From Lachnospiraceae bacterium (GTDB taxonomy: Bacteria; Bacillota; Clostridia; Lachnospirales; Lachnospiraceae), in assembly GCA_017935565.1 (NCBI GenBank), contig JAGBHK010000022.1, positions 62,001 through 126,000 of the forward strand: a DNA stretch of 64,000 nt, read 5' to 3'. A model generated the notes under the pieces. That model searched no databases and was not told the DNA's origin. It was given only the letters and a program-made list of their open reading frames with translations. This document shows positions 8,644-19,000 of this stretch, one piece after another. The number at the start of each line of letters is the position of its first letter. Position 1 is the stretch's first letter. Made by a program: the position numbers and the translations under genes.

Positions 8644-9333
8644 ATGATAATGTTAAAGACGAATAATTATGTAGATATAGATTTCAATCAAATACAAAAT
8701 GTACTATTTTATGTTTGCATATTTGCGTTGGCTTTTGTTATATGGAATGGACGAAGGCGAGAAATAAAAGATATAAGTGAAGTAAATAGAGATAAGCTTA
8801 AACGAGAACCAGAAAGGATAGTTGATAAAGAGGTTATTGAAAGGATAAGAAAAGATAGGAGTATTGTGATATTTTTTGGTTTCATTTTTATAATATTTAC
8901 ATCCAAAATCTCTAGAATGTTTATTGAAGATCGCTATAGGGCAGAAATAGAGGCAGGAACTTATGAAGATCGCATTCGAATTTGGGGACATTTAGACAGA
9001 ATAGAATGGAACATAGTCTTAGTAATGGCTGTATTGTTTATAGCTTGGTTGCTCTATGATATTAAGCAGGTAAAAGACCTTAATAATAAAGTCATAATAT
9101 TGGCATATATTCAATCAATCTTTATGAATCCACGTAGTAAGCATAAAATGGCGGAAATAATATATTATGACTATAAGAAAAATAAATTTCGACTTAAAAC
9201 AGTAGCTATTGGTGAGTGCGAGAATATATATGGTCGATTTATGATGACGGATATTTTGGAGATTATTGCAATAGAAGGTGTATATACCGTAAAATATGTG
9301 TCTTTGATGGGAAAATATAATCCGATAGAATAA
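8644..9333 (+). CDS. Membrane protein of unknown function
   Basis: About 229 aa with three predicted membrane helices (near residues 12-30, about 78-92 and about 129-147). A charged segment with EVNRDKLKREPERIVDKEVIERIRKDR separates the first and second. The C-terminal 80 residues look soluble and cytoplasmic. No family recognised. The frame opens upstream at 8614, but ATG 8644 (or 8650) fits better, just after the receiver gene stop. It probably belongs to the same operon, which ends at the hairpin at 9358. Confidence 0.6.
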   Translation: MIMLKTNNYVDIDFNQIQNVLFYVCIFALAFVIWNGRRREIKDISEVNRDKLKREPERIVDKEVIERIRKDRSIVIFFGFIFIIFTSKISRMFIEDRYRAEIEAGTYEDRIRIWGHLDRIEWNIVLVMAVLFIAWLLYDIKQVKDLNNKVIILAYIQSIFMNPRSKHKMAEIIYYDYKKNKFRLKTVAIGECENIYGRFMMTDILEIIAIEGVYTVKYVSLMGKYNPIE

Positions 9334-9357
9334 TAAGATAATATAAAAGTTGAAAAA

Positions 9358-9402
9358 AGAGTCTGACTATGGTATTATAATATGTTGTGTCAGGCTCTTT
9401 TT
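9358..9402 (+). terminator. Rho-independent terminator
   Basis: AGAGTCTGAC at 9358-9367 pairs with GTCAGGCTCT at 9389-9398 (one G-T pair), followed by T residues. It ends the kinase operon. Confidence 0.8.
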
Positions 9403-9437
9403 ATGTTATACATACCGCCTGACCATAAAGCAAACAT

Positions 9438-9499
9438 AAGCCTAAAAAACAGGCCAGCCACAACGTGGACAACGAGCTGGTTTCACATTTTAGGCTTTT
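9438..9499. repeat. Large nested hairpin
   Basis: Outer arms AAGCCTAAAA (9438-9447) and TTTTAGGCTT (9488-9497) are perfect 10-bp complements. They enclose a second stem, CCAGC / GCTGG. It could be a second terminator, a leader element or an integration-associated structure; nothing decides between these. Confidence 0.55.
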
Positions 9500-9555
9500 A
9501 GTAACGTAGATAATATCACGAAATATGATATAGGTAAATAAAAGGAGACGAAAAA

Positions 9556-9582
9556 ATGAAACTAGGAATTGTTATAAATTGA
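9556..9582 (+). pseudogene. Truncated gene start at the island border
   Basis: AAAGGAGA at 9541 sits at good distance from ATG 9556, followed by only MKLGIVIN and TGA. Skipping one base after codon 8 extends the frame by 17 more codons (DDFDVSFYILLNPHKAL). This looks like the 5' end of a gene whose body was lost, perhaps when the adjacent island arrived. Family assignment is not possible. Confidence 0.35.
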
Positions 9583-10229
9583 CGATTTTGATGTAAGTTT
9601 CTATATTTTATTAAATCCTCATAAAGCTTTATAAATCAATGATTTGGAAGATTTTTTATTACGATAAGAGTTTATATAAGTTTATGTAATTGTTCTAAAA
9701 ATTGGTACGTAATTGGTACGTAATTGGTACGTAACACATGTATAGTAATATACGAAAAAATGAAATTAGATGTTATATCAATTAGCCTCAATATTGAAAT
9801 GATAATGTGGAAATATGCCTTTGACAATGGTCAGGGGCATATTTTTTGTTATTGTAAATGAATGGGCTTTGGTAAGTGAAATATATAGAATGAGTAAGGT
9901 TGTAAGGTGTGCTTTTATATTTGTAGAGATAATAGATGAAAATGTAGGGTGGTTGTGATATAATTTTAAGTGTCGGAACGAAAGATTTAAAGTGTATTTG
10001 ATTTAGGAGAATGGAGAGAATATGGTGCAACAATAATGTCAACGTGTATTATTGTTTGCCGATTCAATATATTATAAAAAAATTTAATTGTATTGTGAAA
10101 AAATGAATAATGAGGTAAAATTAATAGGTATATATGCATTTAAAGAGTATAAGCAAGCAGAGAATAAATTATTGATTAATATAAACAGATTAGAATATTA
10201 ATGATAGATTGTAAGTAAAGAGGTATAAT
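9583..10229. other. Mostly non-coding junction between chromosome-like genes and defence island
   Basis: About 650 bp without a convincing gene. It holds the 11-bp tandem repeats at 9701, a hairpin with T run at 9812-9847 (AATATGCC / GGCATATT), a possible extended -10 (TGATATAAT, near 9955-9963) and a weak 32-codon frame at 10103-10201 (MNNEVKLIGIYAF start, no ribosome site). The last could be a small orphan peptide or a fragment. Confidence 0.5.
9701..9733. repeat. Three tandem 11-bp repeats
   Basis: ATTGGTACGTA occurs three times head to tail at 9701, 9712 and 9723, followed by AC. The unit contains the palindrome TACGTA. The 11-bp period puts each copy on the same DNA face, as in operator or recombinase-arm arrays. 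Confidence 0.85.
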
Positions 10230-11644
10230 ATGAATAAGAAGTGTCAAGTATTCACCCCTGAAAATTATGTAAGAGAGTTATTGGATAGTGTTGGATATAA
10301 GGAACACATATATGGAAAAAGAATATTAGAAAATTCATGTGGAGATGGTAATATTCTGGTAGAAGTTGTTCAACGATACATAGATAACTGCGTGGCAATG
10401 GGATTATCAAAAACACGTATAAAGAATGGATTAGAAAGAGATGTTTATGGAGTTGAAATTGATCCCGAGCAGTATAAAAAATGTATTAAAAACTTAGATG
10501 AGGTATTAAAAAGAAATAACATTAGCAACGTACGGTGGAAAATTTTCAATGCAGATTATTTAAGATGGAATAATGAGTCACGATTTAATTATATCGTGGG
10601 TAATCCACCTTATATAACATATAGTGAATTAGAAAAGATGAACAAAAGTATGTAAAACAAAATTTTGAAACGTGTGCAAAGGGGAAATTTGATTATTGTT
10701 ATGCTTTTATTGAAAAAAGTATTAATTCACTAACACCAGACGGAATTATGGCTTACTTGATACCAAGTAGTATATTTAAGACAGTTTTTGGCGAAAAATT
10801 AAGAGGATATATAAAAAACTATCTAAAAGAAATAAAAGATTATACACAAGATAAAATGTTTAATGGTGTTTTAGTTAAATCTGCTATTATGGTCTTGGAT
10901 ATAGGAAGAAGAGATAGAGTGTTTAATTACTATAATATGGGTACTGGAAAAAAAACAAATATTTCGGTCAATAGGTTAAAGGAAAAGTGGGTTTTTGAAA
11001 CAGATAATTTAGTAGGAACAGAGAGATTTGGTAAATATTTTCAAGTTTCTCATACTGTGGCAACATTGCTAAATGAAGCATATGTTTTAAAAAAAGAAAA
11101 TTGTCAAGATATAGATGGATTTTATTTATGTGATGACCAATGTATAGAAAAGGAGATTGTTAGGGAGACTGCGACCCCACGTACAAAAAGATATAAGAAA
11201 GAAGAATATATCATTTTTCCATATTTTTACGAAAAAGGGAAACTAATTAGATATAGCGAAGCAGATTTTAATAATAAATTTCCAGGGGCAAGTGCATATT
11301 TAAGTGGTTTTAAGGAAAAATTAGATTCTAGAAAAAGTGATAAAAATGCATTGTGGTTTGAGTATGGTCGAACACAAGCTTTAGCAGGGTTGAATAGGAG
11401 AAAACTTCTTATATCAACTGTAATTACTGATAAAGTTGCAGTATATATGCTGAAAAAGAAATGTATTCCATATGCAGGTATGTATATTGTTCCTAAGAAG
11501 GATAATAAGACATATAGTTTAGATTATGCAAAAGAGATATTAGAAAGTAATGAGTTTATGAAGTATGTGGAACGTGTCGGTATACACATTAGTGGAACTT
11601 CATTAAGAATTACTTCAAAGGATATTGAAAACTATATGTTTTAA
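10230..11644 (+). pseudogene. N6-adenine DNA methyltransferase, Eco57I/TaqI type, frameshifted
   Basis: Two frames make one amino-methyltransferase of about 471 aa. Part 1 (10230-10655) has motif I around ENSCGDGNILVEVV and motif IV NPPYITYSELE. It then hits a stop. Reading on in the frame shifted by one base at the A-run 10633-10636 gives DEQKYVKQNFETCAKG joined to FDYCYAFIEKSINSLTPDG and MAYLIPSSIFKT, the normal continuation. The second part also holds the likely target-recognition region. Restoring one A repairs the gene, so this is a 1-bp deletion or an assembly error. It leads the GHKL-receiver-HNH operon, as the probable self-protection enzyme. Confidence 0.85.
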
Positions 11645-11713
11645 ACATAAGAATTGAAACATACATACGAAATAGATAATAGTTGATACTTCGAAGGAAG
11701 TGAGGGATTTAGT

Positions 11714-14230
11714 GTGAAAGAAGTAAAATTTTCAGTGGCAGCTAAGGCTGCGAGATTAATAGGTAGAGAAAATATTGCGGATGTTGATGGTGCATTAGTT
11801 GAGTTAATAAAGAACGCTTATGATGCAGATGCAAGTTGTGTGTTAGTAAAATTACAAATACCATTTCCGGATATACCTAATATATTAGATTTGTCTTTGG
11901 CAGCAGAGGTATTAAACAAAGAAGATTTGAACCTTGTTATGTCATATTATAATGAAAATGACAATGAAATGGTAAGAAATACTGATTTAACACAAATCCA
12001 ACTGGATGAATTAAGAGATATTCTGTTTTCGTATAATAGGATTATTATTGCTGATAATGGATATGGTATGACAGAAGAAGTTGTTGGAACAACATGGATG
12101 CATATTGGTACTAGTGATAAGGAAAGTAATATAGTATCACCAAAGGGACGCATTAAGACAGGAGCAAAAGGAATCGGCAGATTTGCATTAGATAAGCTTT
12201 CTAAACATTCTTTAATGTATACAAAATCAGTAAACAGTGATTCTGTTATTAGATGGTCTATGGATTGGGAGCAATTTGCAAAAGTAAAATTAATTGAGGA
12301 TGTAAAAGCAGAATTACAAAAAGATGATAATTTTTATGAAGAATATGTTCGTTCGGAGTTTAAAGATTATGAAAATATTATTGAAGAACATGATTGGACA
12401 ACAGGAACAATGATAATTTTAACTCCAACAAGAGAACCTTGGAGTAAAAGATTGTTTAGAAAGGTTAATACTAATTTGAATAGCATTAATCCGATAGGAA
12501 GTGTTGACAAGTTTGAGGTTGTTATTGATAATGAATATTGGAATGAGTTTGATTATCATACAGAAAAAGTTGCTATAGATAAAGAAGATTTTGATTATAG
12601 GATTAGAGTTGAATATGATGGAAAAGAGGGGGTGTTTGTGCGATTATTGCGTAATGAAGTGGATTTATCATGTCGTACAATCACAGTTGAAAAGTATGGT
12701 CATTCAGTTACAAAAAACATAGATGAATTTTGGCAAAATGAAAAATTTCAAGTTAAAAATTATACAAAGGATGATTATAATAAAGAAATAATTAAGGAAA
12801 TAAAAATTCTTGAGGCGCTTAAGGAGGACGAAAGGGATAGAATTCAGAGTGTAGGACCATTTCAAGCGGAGATGTATTTTTTACGAAATACCAACAGTGT
12901 TGGGTATGATCTTATGAAAAAGGTTGCTACACGAAAGAGAAAAAAATTATTGGAACATTTTTCAGGAATAAAAATATATAGAGATAATTTTAAAGTGCGT
13001 CCTTATGGTGATGAGGGGGCTTTGTACGATTGGTTAGGCTTAGGCGTTCGCGCGCAAAAAAGTCCAGCTGCACCTTCTCATCCTACGGGACGTTGGCGCG
13101 TTGAACCATATCAGATGATTGGTTGGGTGAAGATTGGTAGGGAAACTAATCCGGAACTTGAAGATATGGCAAATAGAGAAGGAATTGCATTGACAGATGT
13201 ATATTATATATTTGTTAGTATGTTGCAAGAAGCAGTTAATGAATTTGAATATGATAGACAATATATTTACAGAGAATATGCAAAATGGATACTCTCAATA
13301 GAGAAAGAGTTGGCAGATTTTGCAGAACGTGTAAAAGAAGAAGCGCGTAAGCGAACACAAAGACAGCAAAATAACAAATCTGATGATGAAGGAACATATG
13401 AAGAAAATGACGAACAAGAAAGATTTACTGAAGATGAGTTGTTTAGTACGGTACAGCAATTAGTTGATGAGGCTGAAAAAGAATTGAAAAGTAAACAGAT
13501 GTTGCAAGTTTTAAGTTCATCTGGTATTATTCTTAATACTTTTTTTCACGAGTTTAATGCTATAAATACACAGTTTCACATACAGGCCCCTCAAATTAGA
13601 AGTAGAGTGAATTACATTCTTCAGGGAAATGAATATACAGGATTGCCAGTATATAATCCATATACAAGAATAGATGTATTGGAAAAAAATGATAAATTAA
13701 CAGCAGCTTTTCTAGATGTTGTAATGGAAGGATTAAAGAAGAATAGTTTGGACAAAAGGGAAATTTCATTACACAGAGAGATTGTTAATATATTAGAAAA
13801 ATGGCAATTGATGCTTGAAGACAAACATATTACAATCAGATCTAATATATTCGATAAAAGGGAAATTGAAGATAATGTTGAGATGTCGATTGTTGATCTT
13901 TATATTATATTAAATAATTTTTTATTGAACTCTGCGTGGTTTTTAGAGCAAGAACATAATCCTAATCGAGAGGTGTGGTTTGACTTGTTCAAAAACGAAA
14001 ATGATTTATGTTTTGTTATGGAAAACAATGGACCAGCTTTGGCGGATAAGTTTAAAGATAATCCCGATAAAATATTTGAGATGGGGGAGACTTCAAAAGA
14101 TAAAGACGGAACAGGATTAGGCTTATGGGTCGTAAAAGAAACTGTAGAAAGAAATAATGGAACAATAAAGGTGTTAGAAAGAAATCAAGGTTTTGGTTTA
14201 GAAATTATTTTTAAAGGAATGGTAAAATAA
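11714..14230 (+). CDS. Dual-GHKL ATPase with histidine-kinase-like module
   Basis: An 838-aa soluble protein with no membrane segments. The N-terminal GHKL ATPase is of the Hsp90/MutL/MORC kind: N-box DGALVELIKNAYDADA, G1 ADNGYGM, and G2 TGAKGIGRFALDKLS. A middle region and charged coiled coil follow. The C-terminus looks like a histidine kinase core: H612 in NTFFHEFNAI, N-box YIILNNFLLNSAWFL, G1 ENNGP, and G2 GTGLGLWVV. It lies next to a stand-alone receiver gene (1 bp gap) and an HNH nuclease gene. I infer an intracellular damage or invader sensor that signals by phosphotransfer. GTG start has GAAGGAAGTGAGG upstream. GHKL proteins of the MORC/MutL class in restriction-like operons are known, but I cannot name this exact system. 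Confidence 0.82.
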   Translation: MKEVKFSVAAKAARLIGRENIADVDGALVELIKNAYDADASCVLVKLQIPFPDIPNILDLSLAAEVLNKEDLNLVMSYYNENDNEMVRNTDLTQIQLDELRDILFSYNRIIIADNGYGMTEEVVGTTWMHIGTSDKESNIVSPKGRIKTGAKGIGRFALDKLSKHSLMYTKSVNSDSVIRWSMDWEQFAKVKLIEDVKAELQKDDNFYEEYVRSEFKDYENIIEEHDWTTGTMIILTPTREPWSKRLFRKVNTNLNSINPIGSVDKFEVVIDNEYWNEFDYHTEKVAIDKEDFDYRIRVEYDGKEGVFVRLLRNEVDLSCRTITVEKYGHSVTKNIDEFWQNEKFQVKNYTKDDYNKEIIKEIKILEALKEDERDRIQSVGPFQAEMYFLRNTNSVGYDLMKKVATRKRKKLLEHFSGIKIYRDNFKVRPYGDEGALYDWLGLGVRAQKSPAAPSHPTGRWRVEPYQMIGWVKIGRETNPELEDMANREGIALTDVYYIFVSMLQEAVNEFEYDRQYIYREYAKWILSIEKELADFAERVKEEARKRTQRQQNNKSDDEGTYEENDEQERFTEDELFSTVQQLVDEAEKELKSKQMLQVLSSSGIILNTFFHEFNAINTQFHIQAPQIRSRVNYILQGNEYTGLPVYNPYTRIDVLEKNDKLTAAFLDVVMEGLKKNSLDKREISLHREIVNILEKWQLMLEDKHITIRSNIFDKREIEDNVEMSIVDLYIILNNFLLNSAWFLEQEHNPNREVWFDLFKNENDLCFVMENNGPALADKFKDNPDKIFEMGETSKDKDGTGLGLWVVKETVERNNGTIKVLERNQGFGLEIIFKGMVK

Positions 14231-14231
14231 T

Positions 14232-14882
14232 ATGTATCGAATAGGAATAATTGATGATGTGAAAAGTGAAAGAGAAGATATACAAGTATCTATTCTTGAT
14301 AATGTAAATACAAGTATAGAAGTTGATTTTAAAGAATATGAATTAGAACATAGGACAAAAGCTGAACTCTTTGATGAAATAAGAGAAGATGTATCAGAAG
14401 AGAGAATTCATGCACTGATTGTTGATTTTCGTTTAGATACAACAGAAGATATTATTAAAGGGTGGGAAATAATAGAATTTACTCATGATGAGTTTCCTGA
14501 ATTTCCAGTAGTGATTATGACTAATGCTCCTGACGAAAGTAAGGAATCAAGTTATATTGATGCAGATAAGGTGTACGCAAAAAAAGTATTTTTGAATCCA
14601 CAGTTAGACGAAACAAATGAACTCGTGAAAAATATTGTCTTAAATATTAGTCGATATGATAAAAAACGAAAAGAATTAGAGGCAAAATTGACAATTGAAT
14701 TGCAAAAACTTGAAAATGATAGCGAGAGTATAGAGGTGCTTGAAAATATTATTGCTATTGAAAAGGAACTGACAAAGTATAAGCAAATGTATCATACGAC
14801 ATTAGATACGGAATTGGAAATGGATGATTTGAAAGAAGCGTTTGCATTGCTTGATAAATATGAAAATATGTTGAGGAATTAA
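14232..14882 (+). CDS. Stand-alone receiver-domain protein with coiled coil
   Basis: A 216-aa protein. Residues 1-125 form a receiver fold: acidic pair in IGIIDDVKSE, acceptor D65 in ALIVDFRLDT, the T of VVIMTNAP, and lysine near YAKKVF. Residues 140-216 are a charged helical tail predicted to form a coiled coil. There is no DNA-binding domain, so the output is likely by protein contact. It sits 1 bp after the dual-GHKL gene and 1 bp before the HNH gene, which suggests phosphotransfer from the first and control of the second. Confidence 0.82.
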   Translation: MYRIGIIDDVKSEREDIQVSILDNVNTSIEVDFKEYELEHRTKAELFDEIREDVSEERIHALIVDFRLDTTEDIIKGWEIIEFTHDEFPEFPVVIMTNAPDESKESSYIDADKVYAKKVFLNPQLDETNELVKNIVLNISRYDKKRKELEAKLTIELQKLENDSESIEVLENIIAIEKELTKYKQMYHTTLDTELEMDDLKEAFALLDKYENMLRN

Positions 14883-14883
14883 T

Positions 14884-15525
14884 ATGAGGTATCATAAATT
14901 TAAAGAACATCAGATAACAAGAACTTGTAAAGAAAACTTTGATAAATATTCAAAATATAGACCTTTTTTAGAAGAGGATTTTAAAGGTAGATGCTGCTAT
15001 TGTAATATGTCAAGCGAGTTGTTGACAATTTCTTATCATGTCGAACATTTTATACCTATAAAGGTTTTTGAAGGAAAAAGAGATTCCTTGTTAACAGATT
15101 ATGATAATTTGATGTGGGCATGTCCTAAATGCAATTTATCAAAAGGTGATAAATATGAAGGAGACTTTCAAAATTCATCTAGAATAGAAAATGAGTTGTT
15201 TTATAATCCTGTTACAGTAGATTATAATGATATTTTTTTTAGAAATGAAATTGGTGGGATTGATTCGGACGACGAAAAAGGACGAGAAATGATTAAATTG
15301 TTGAAATTATATCGTCCTATACATAATCTGGCATGGTTAATTGAAAGATTGGAAAAATTAGCATTCAATTTGGATTTAGCGGCAAAAAAGGAAACTGATT
15401 TAGAAAGAAGAGAACTATTAGATGTAGCAGCAGGTAAAGTTGCACTTGAATTGGCAAAGAAAGCTAAATTATTTAGAGCGGCTTATAATGGTAAGAAATT
15501 TATAGAAAGTGAGTATAATAAATAG
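14884..15525 (+). CDS. HNH endonuclease
   Basis: A 213-aa HNH nuclease. Zinc ligands are seen as CCYC (about residues 38-41) and CPKC (about 80-83). The catalytic core runs YHVEHFIPIK to YDNLMWACPKCNLSKGD, as in McrA-like and Septu PtuB/retron-associated HNH proteins. The C-terminal 90 residues are helical and may bind a partner. It directly follows the receiver gene in one transcription unit, so it is the probable effector of the cassette. Confidence 0.88.
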   Translation: MRYHKFKEHQITRTCKENFDKYSKYRPFLEEDFKGRCCYCNMSSELLTISYHVEHFIPIKVFEGKRDSLLTDYDNLMWACPKCNLSKGDKYEGDFQNSSRIENELFYNPVTVDYNDIFFRNEIGGIDSDDEKGREMIKLLKLYRPIHNLAWLIERLEKLAFNLDLAAKKETDLERRELLDVAAGKVALELAKKAKLFRAAYNGKKFIESEYNK

Positions 15526-15592
15526 TTATAGAGTTTTAATAGTAAATATAATAGTGTATCAAAAAATATAATTAAAATAATTGGATTATCAA

Positions 15593-15688
15593 ATGGAAAA
15601 AGTGTCACCAAAAGTCAGGTTGTCAGAAGGATATCTTGATGAATATTCTGTAAAACAGTCGATTGACGAGTATAAAAACAGACGATAG
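15593..15688 (+). CDS. Possible 31-aa peptide or gene fragment
   Basis: A short frame reads MEKVSPKVRLSEGYLDEYSV and continues to KNRR before TAG, then runs into a terminator. No clear ribosome site precedes it. Its composition is protein-like, so it may be the surviving C-terminus of a larger gene replaced by the neighbouring defence genes. Confidence 0.35.
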   Translation: MEKVSPKVRLSEGYLDEYSVKQSIDEYKNRR

Positions 15689-15720
15689 TATAGCCAGCTA
15701 CACTGTCGTCTATTTTATTT
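15680..15720 (+). terminator. Rho-independent terminator
   Basis: AGACGATAGT (15680-15689) pairs with ACTGTCGTCT (15702-15711), one G-T pair, followed by a T-rich tract. It separates the HNH operon from the STAND gene. Confidence 0.75.
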
Positions 15721-16062
15721 ACAGAGTTATTGAACTGAAACCTTGTTAGGTTGTCAATTCGTATATAACACACAATCATTCAGTATACGACGATACTATG
15801 CAAATCATGATATTTATGTTATCATATAAGTATTTCAAAATCATTAATAGAAAAAGCAATTTTGCTATGTTAGACATTGAAAATTGTTACTAATCTATGC
15901 TAGAGATATGCAAGTAACTTAGAATTAGCATGGATACTGCGTTGCGCTGAATCGCAACCAAGAATATGTCTACATATAAGAACGGTAATAACTAGAAGTT
16001 TAAGGTTTCTGAAATTGATGAGTGAGTAAAACGTGGAAAAGCAGAGGAATGAGGTTATCAAT
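15721..16062. other. Gap before the STAND nuclease gene
   Basis: About 340 bp without a gene. Base composition is less AT-rich toward the right end. An inverted repeat (TTGCG / CGCAA) occurs near 15943-15957. It should hold the promoter of the next gene, but no consensus boxes are convincing. Confidence 0.5.
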
Positions 16063-19000
16063 ATGGCAAAGAAAAAGAAACAAAAATCGAATAAAAAACC
16101 ACCCGTTGCTAAAGTTAATATTCAAGAACTTAGCGAATCAAGGGATGGTGGGCAAATTGCATTGAGGGGATACTCCTATCAGTTTCTTTATTCGTGTAAT
16201 TTGATTTTAGCATCTGACACCAACACAATTTTTACTCTTGAAGGAATCGAAGATATCGATACTATAAAATGCATTGATGGCAACAAAACAATTACACATA
16301 TCCAACTCAAATACTCCACTCAACGGCAAGATGCTAGCTTTATGGATAGCGTGTTGAAAAACTATCTTGAGGTGTACCTAATCGATAAGAATAGACATTT
16401 TAAATTGGTGTATGATTTTTCTGTTGCAGCTGGAAATTTAACCAAAATGTTTTCAGGAAATCTTGATAAAAAATCAAAAGGATTCTGGAAGACTAAAATT
16501 GATAAGATAAAGAAAGAAACATCTTTGTGGAATTGGAGTGATTTCATTTTTGAAGATTTTATCCAAAGGTTATCTTTTGAAAAAGTTAAAAAGGATTCTC
16601 TTGAGAAAAGCATTGAAGATTCGTTGATAATGAATTTCGAGATTAATACCGATAATATTTCTTTATTTGCTAATGGTATCAAATTATTATGCTTCGACAA
16701 AATGGAAAGTCGTGGTGAAATCTCGCATCACGATATAACACAATGTATTGAAGAAATGAAATTTGATATAAGTAAAGGCCCTCAAAATCCAGCTCACGCT
16801 TGGATTCAAAAGCTTCAATTCTCTAAATCTGATAAGTATTCTTCAGATTACTATGAAGGGAAGAAAGCAACCACTTCTGACATCGCAAACAATCTACCTG
16901 TGATACGCCCAGTTGTTGAAAAGAAAATTATCGATTCTATCGGCAAAAACACGATCACCATTATTAAAACATCCAGCGGTCAGGGTAAAACCACACTTGC
17001 ATTAAGGGCAATATCATCATTAATCGAAGAATACACGCCCTATCAAATCACAAGATGTAACAACGCTGCAGAGTTAGGGCATATCGTTGAATATTTTCGT
17101 ATGCGTACCCGAATAGGCGAAAAGCCACTTATTTTACTTGATAATCTTGACGCGCATCTGAGCGAGTGGAATTTGTTAGCTCAACTTATGCAAGCGGGTG
17201 TAACGTACCATTATAAGATTCTTGTTACTTCTCGCGAAAATGACTGGTACAATTATGGCGGAGACATAAGCAATCTTCATAATTTACAAATCGTTAAGCC
17301 TGTATTAAATGAAAAAGAAGCGGCGGATATATTCTATTCTCTAAAAAAAGAGGGGAAACTGCATCACGATATCGCTGATTGGAAGGCTGCTTGGTCGAAA
17401 ATTGCAGATCGCCAACTTCTTATAGAGTATGTATATCTTTTGACCCATGGTGAGATGATTGCCGAACGAATATCGGCGCAAATGAAGGATATTGGTAACG
17501 CATCATCAGGAGGAATTAAATTTGAAATATTAAGGAAAGTGTGTTTTGCTGATGTCTGCGGTATTAAACTTGAAACCAAGTCGATAATTGAAGATTTAAC
17601 AGCTAAAACCGAGTTTGATATTGGTGAAGTACTAACAAGCTTGACTGATGAGTTTTTGGTGCATATTAGTTCAGAGGGGGATTATATCGAGGGATTACAC
17701 CCTGTACGTTCTCAACATATTGTTAATCGTTTACATGAATATGTCTCTCTTGATGAAACAGCTCTTTCTATTGCAAAGATTGCATCTGTTTCAGATATAT
17801 CGGTTTTGTTTTCGCATTATCCTGATTTCGATTTTGACAAGGATAGTTTTTATGCTAACGTTGTTAACATGTGGCCATGTGGATCAGACTTGTCCCGCTT
17901 CGTCCAAGCAATTCGCGGTACTTTTTCAGGAAGTGTAATGCAGTACTTCAGAACACACAAGGCATTGTTTGATGATGCATACGAGCATGGAGGATTATTT
18001 CTTGTAGCAACGGATCTTTGCCCATTTTCCAAGTTTGAAGATTGCGAACAGGAATTGAATATGCTTAATAAAATGGCTGAAATAATGCCAGATAATACTA
18101 ACATCCAACAAATGATTAAACTGCGTGATTCAATTCCGAAATTCAGAACTTCAAAAACTGACATCTACTGCTTGTGTTCTGCCCTATATTCAAAATTTAA
18201 AGGAATTGATTTTGCGGAAATATCAGATTTAGAATCATATGCGGTTATTGTAGATTGGCTTTATAATATAGATCCTTCAATGAATTTATCATTAAGAATT
18301 TCTTTGAACGATCTATGGAACAAGTCTGAAAGCTGCTCAATTAAAACAGTATCCTCATTGATGTATTCGTCTTTCTGTGGTAATAAAGATGTATACAGCG
18401 AGTTTGTAATAAACAATATTCAGAGAATTATTAGCTATCTCAGACACAAAACCAACTCTCACAAGGTTCAAGTAAGCGACGATAATATGGAAATAAAGGT
18501 CGAGTATTTACTTAGAGCAAGTGAGATTACAAAAGGTAATAACGAAAGCGTTTCAAGACTGACTGATATATGCCGTACACTTCCGATCTTTGAAACGTAT
18601 TGTTCAGACGCAATTAAGCCCCAAATCGATTTGTTGGCAAACTATCAAATTCCTAATGATGCGCACAAGGAAATGCCCAAACAGAAAATAGTCATAACTT
18701 TCCATCAAGAGTTTAATGGTCTATGGTTGAGAACTATAGAAAGCAATTATGAGTTTGACACCGTATATGCATGGATTAATCATTGGCTTGATATTCGCAA
18801 ATGTGCATGTGATTTGTTGGCCGCAAGCTCTGTGTGTTTACACAAATTATTGGGTAACAGGAAACTTGGTGATATCGGCAACTCGTTTGACTCCTTGCAT
18901 AATCACTATAATAGAATGATGGTTGCACATTTGTCATATCCAAGAGAACACCGCCCATTTGAAAAGAAACCTGAAGTACCAACGTTGTTTAATAAAGCAA

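Noticed and set aside
9788-10042. Minus-strand frame of 84 codons in the junction
   Set aside because: No ribosome site, low-complexity Tyr/Ile/Ser composition, overlaps hairpin and promoter-like sequence.
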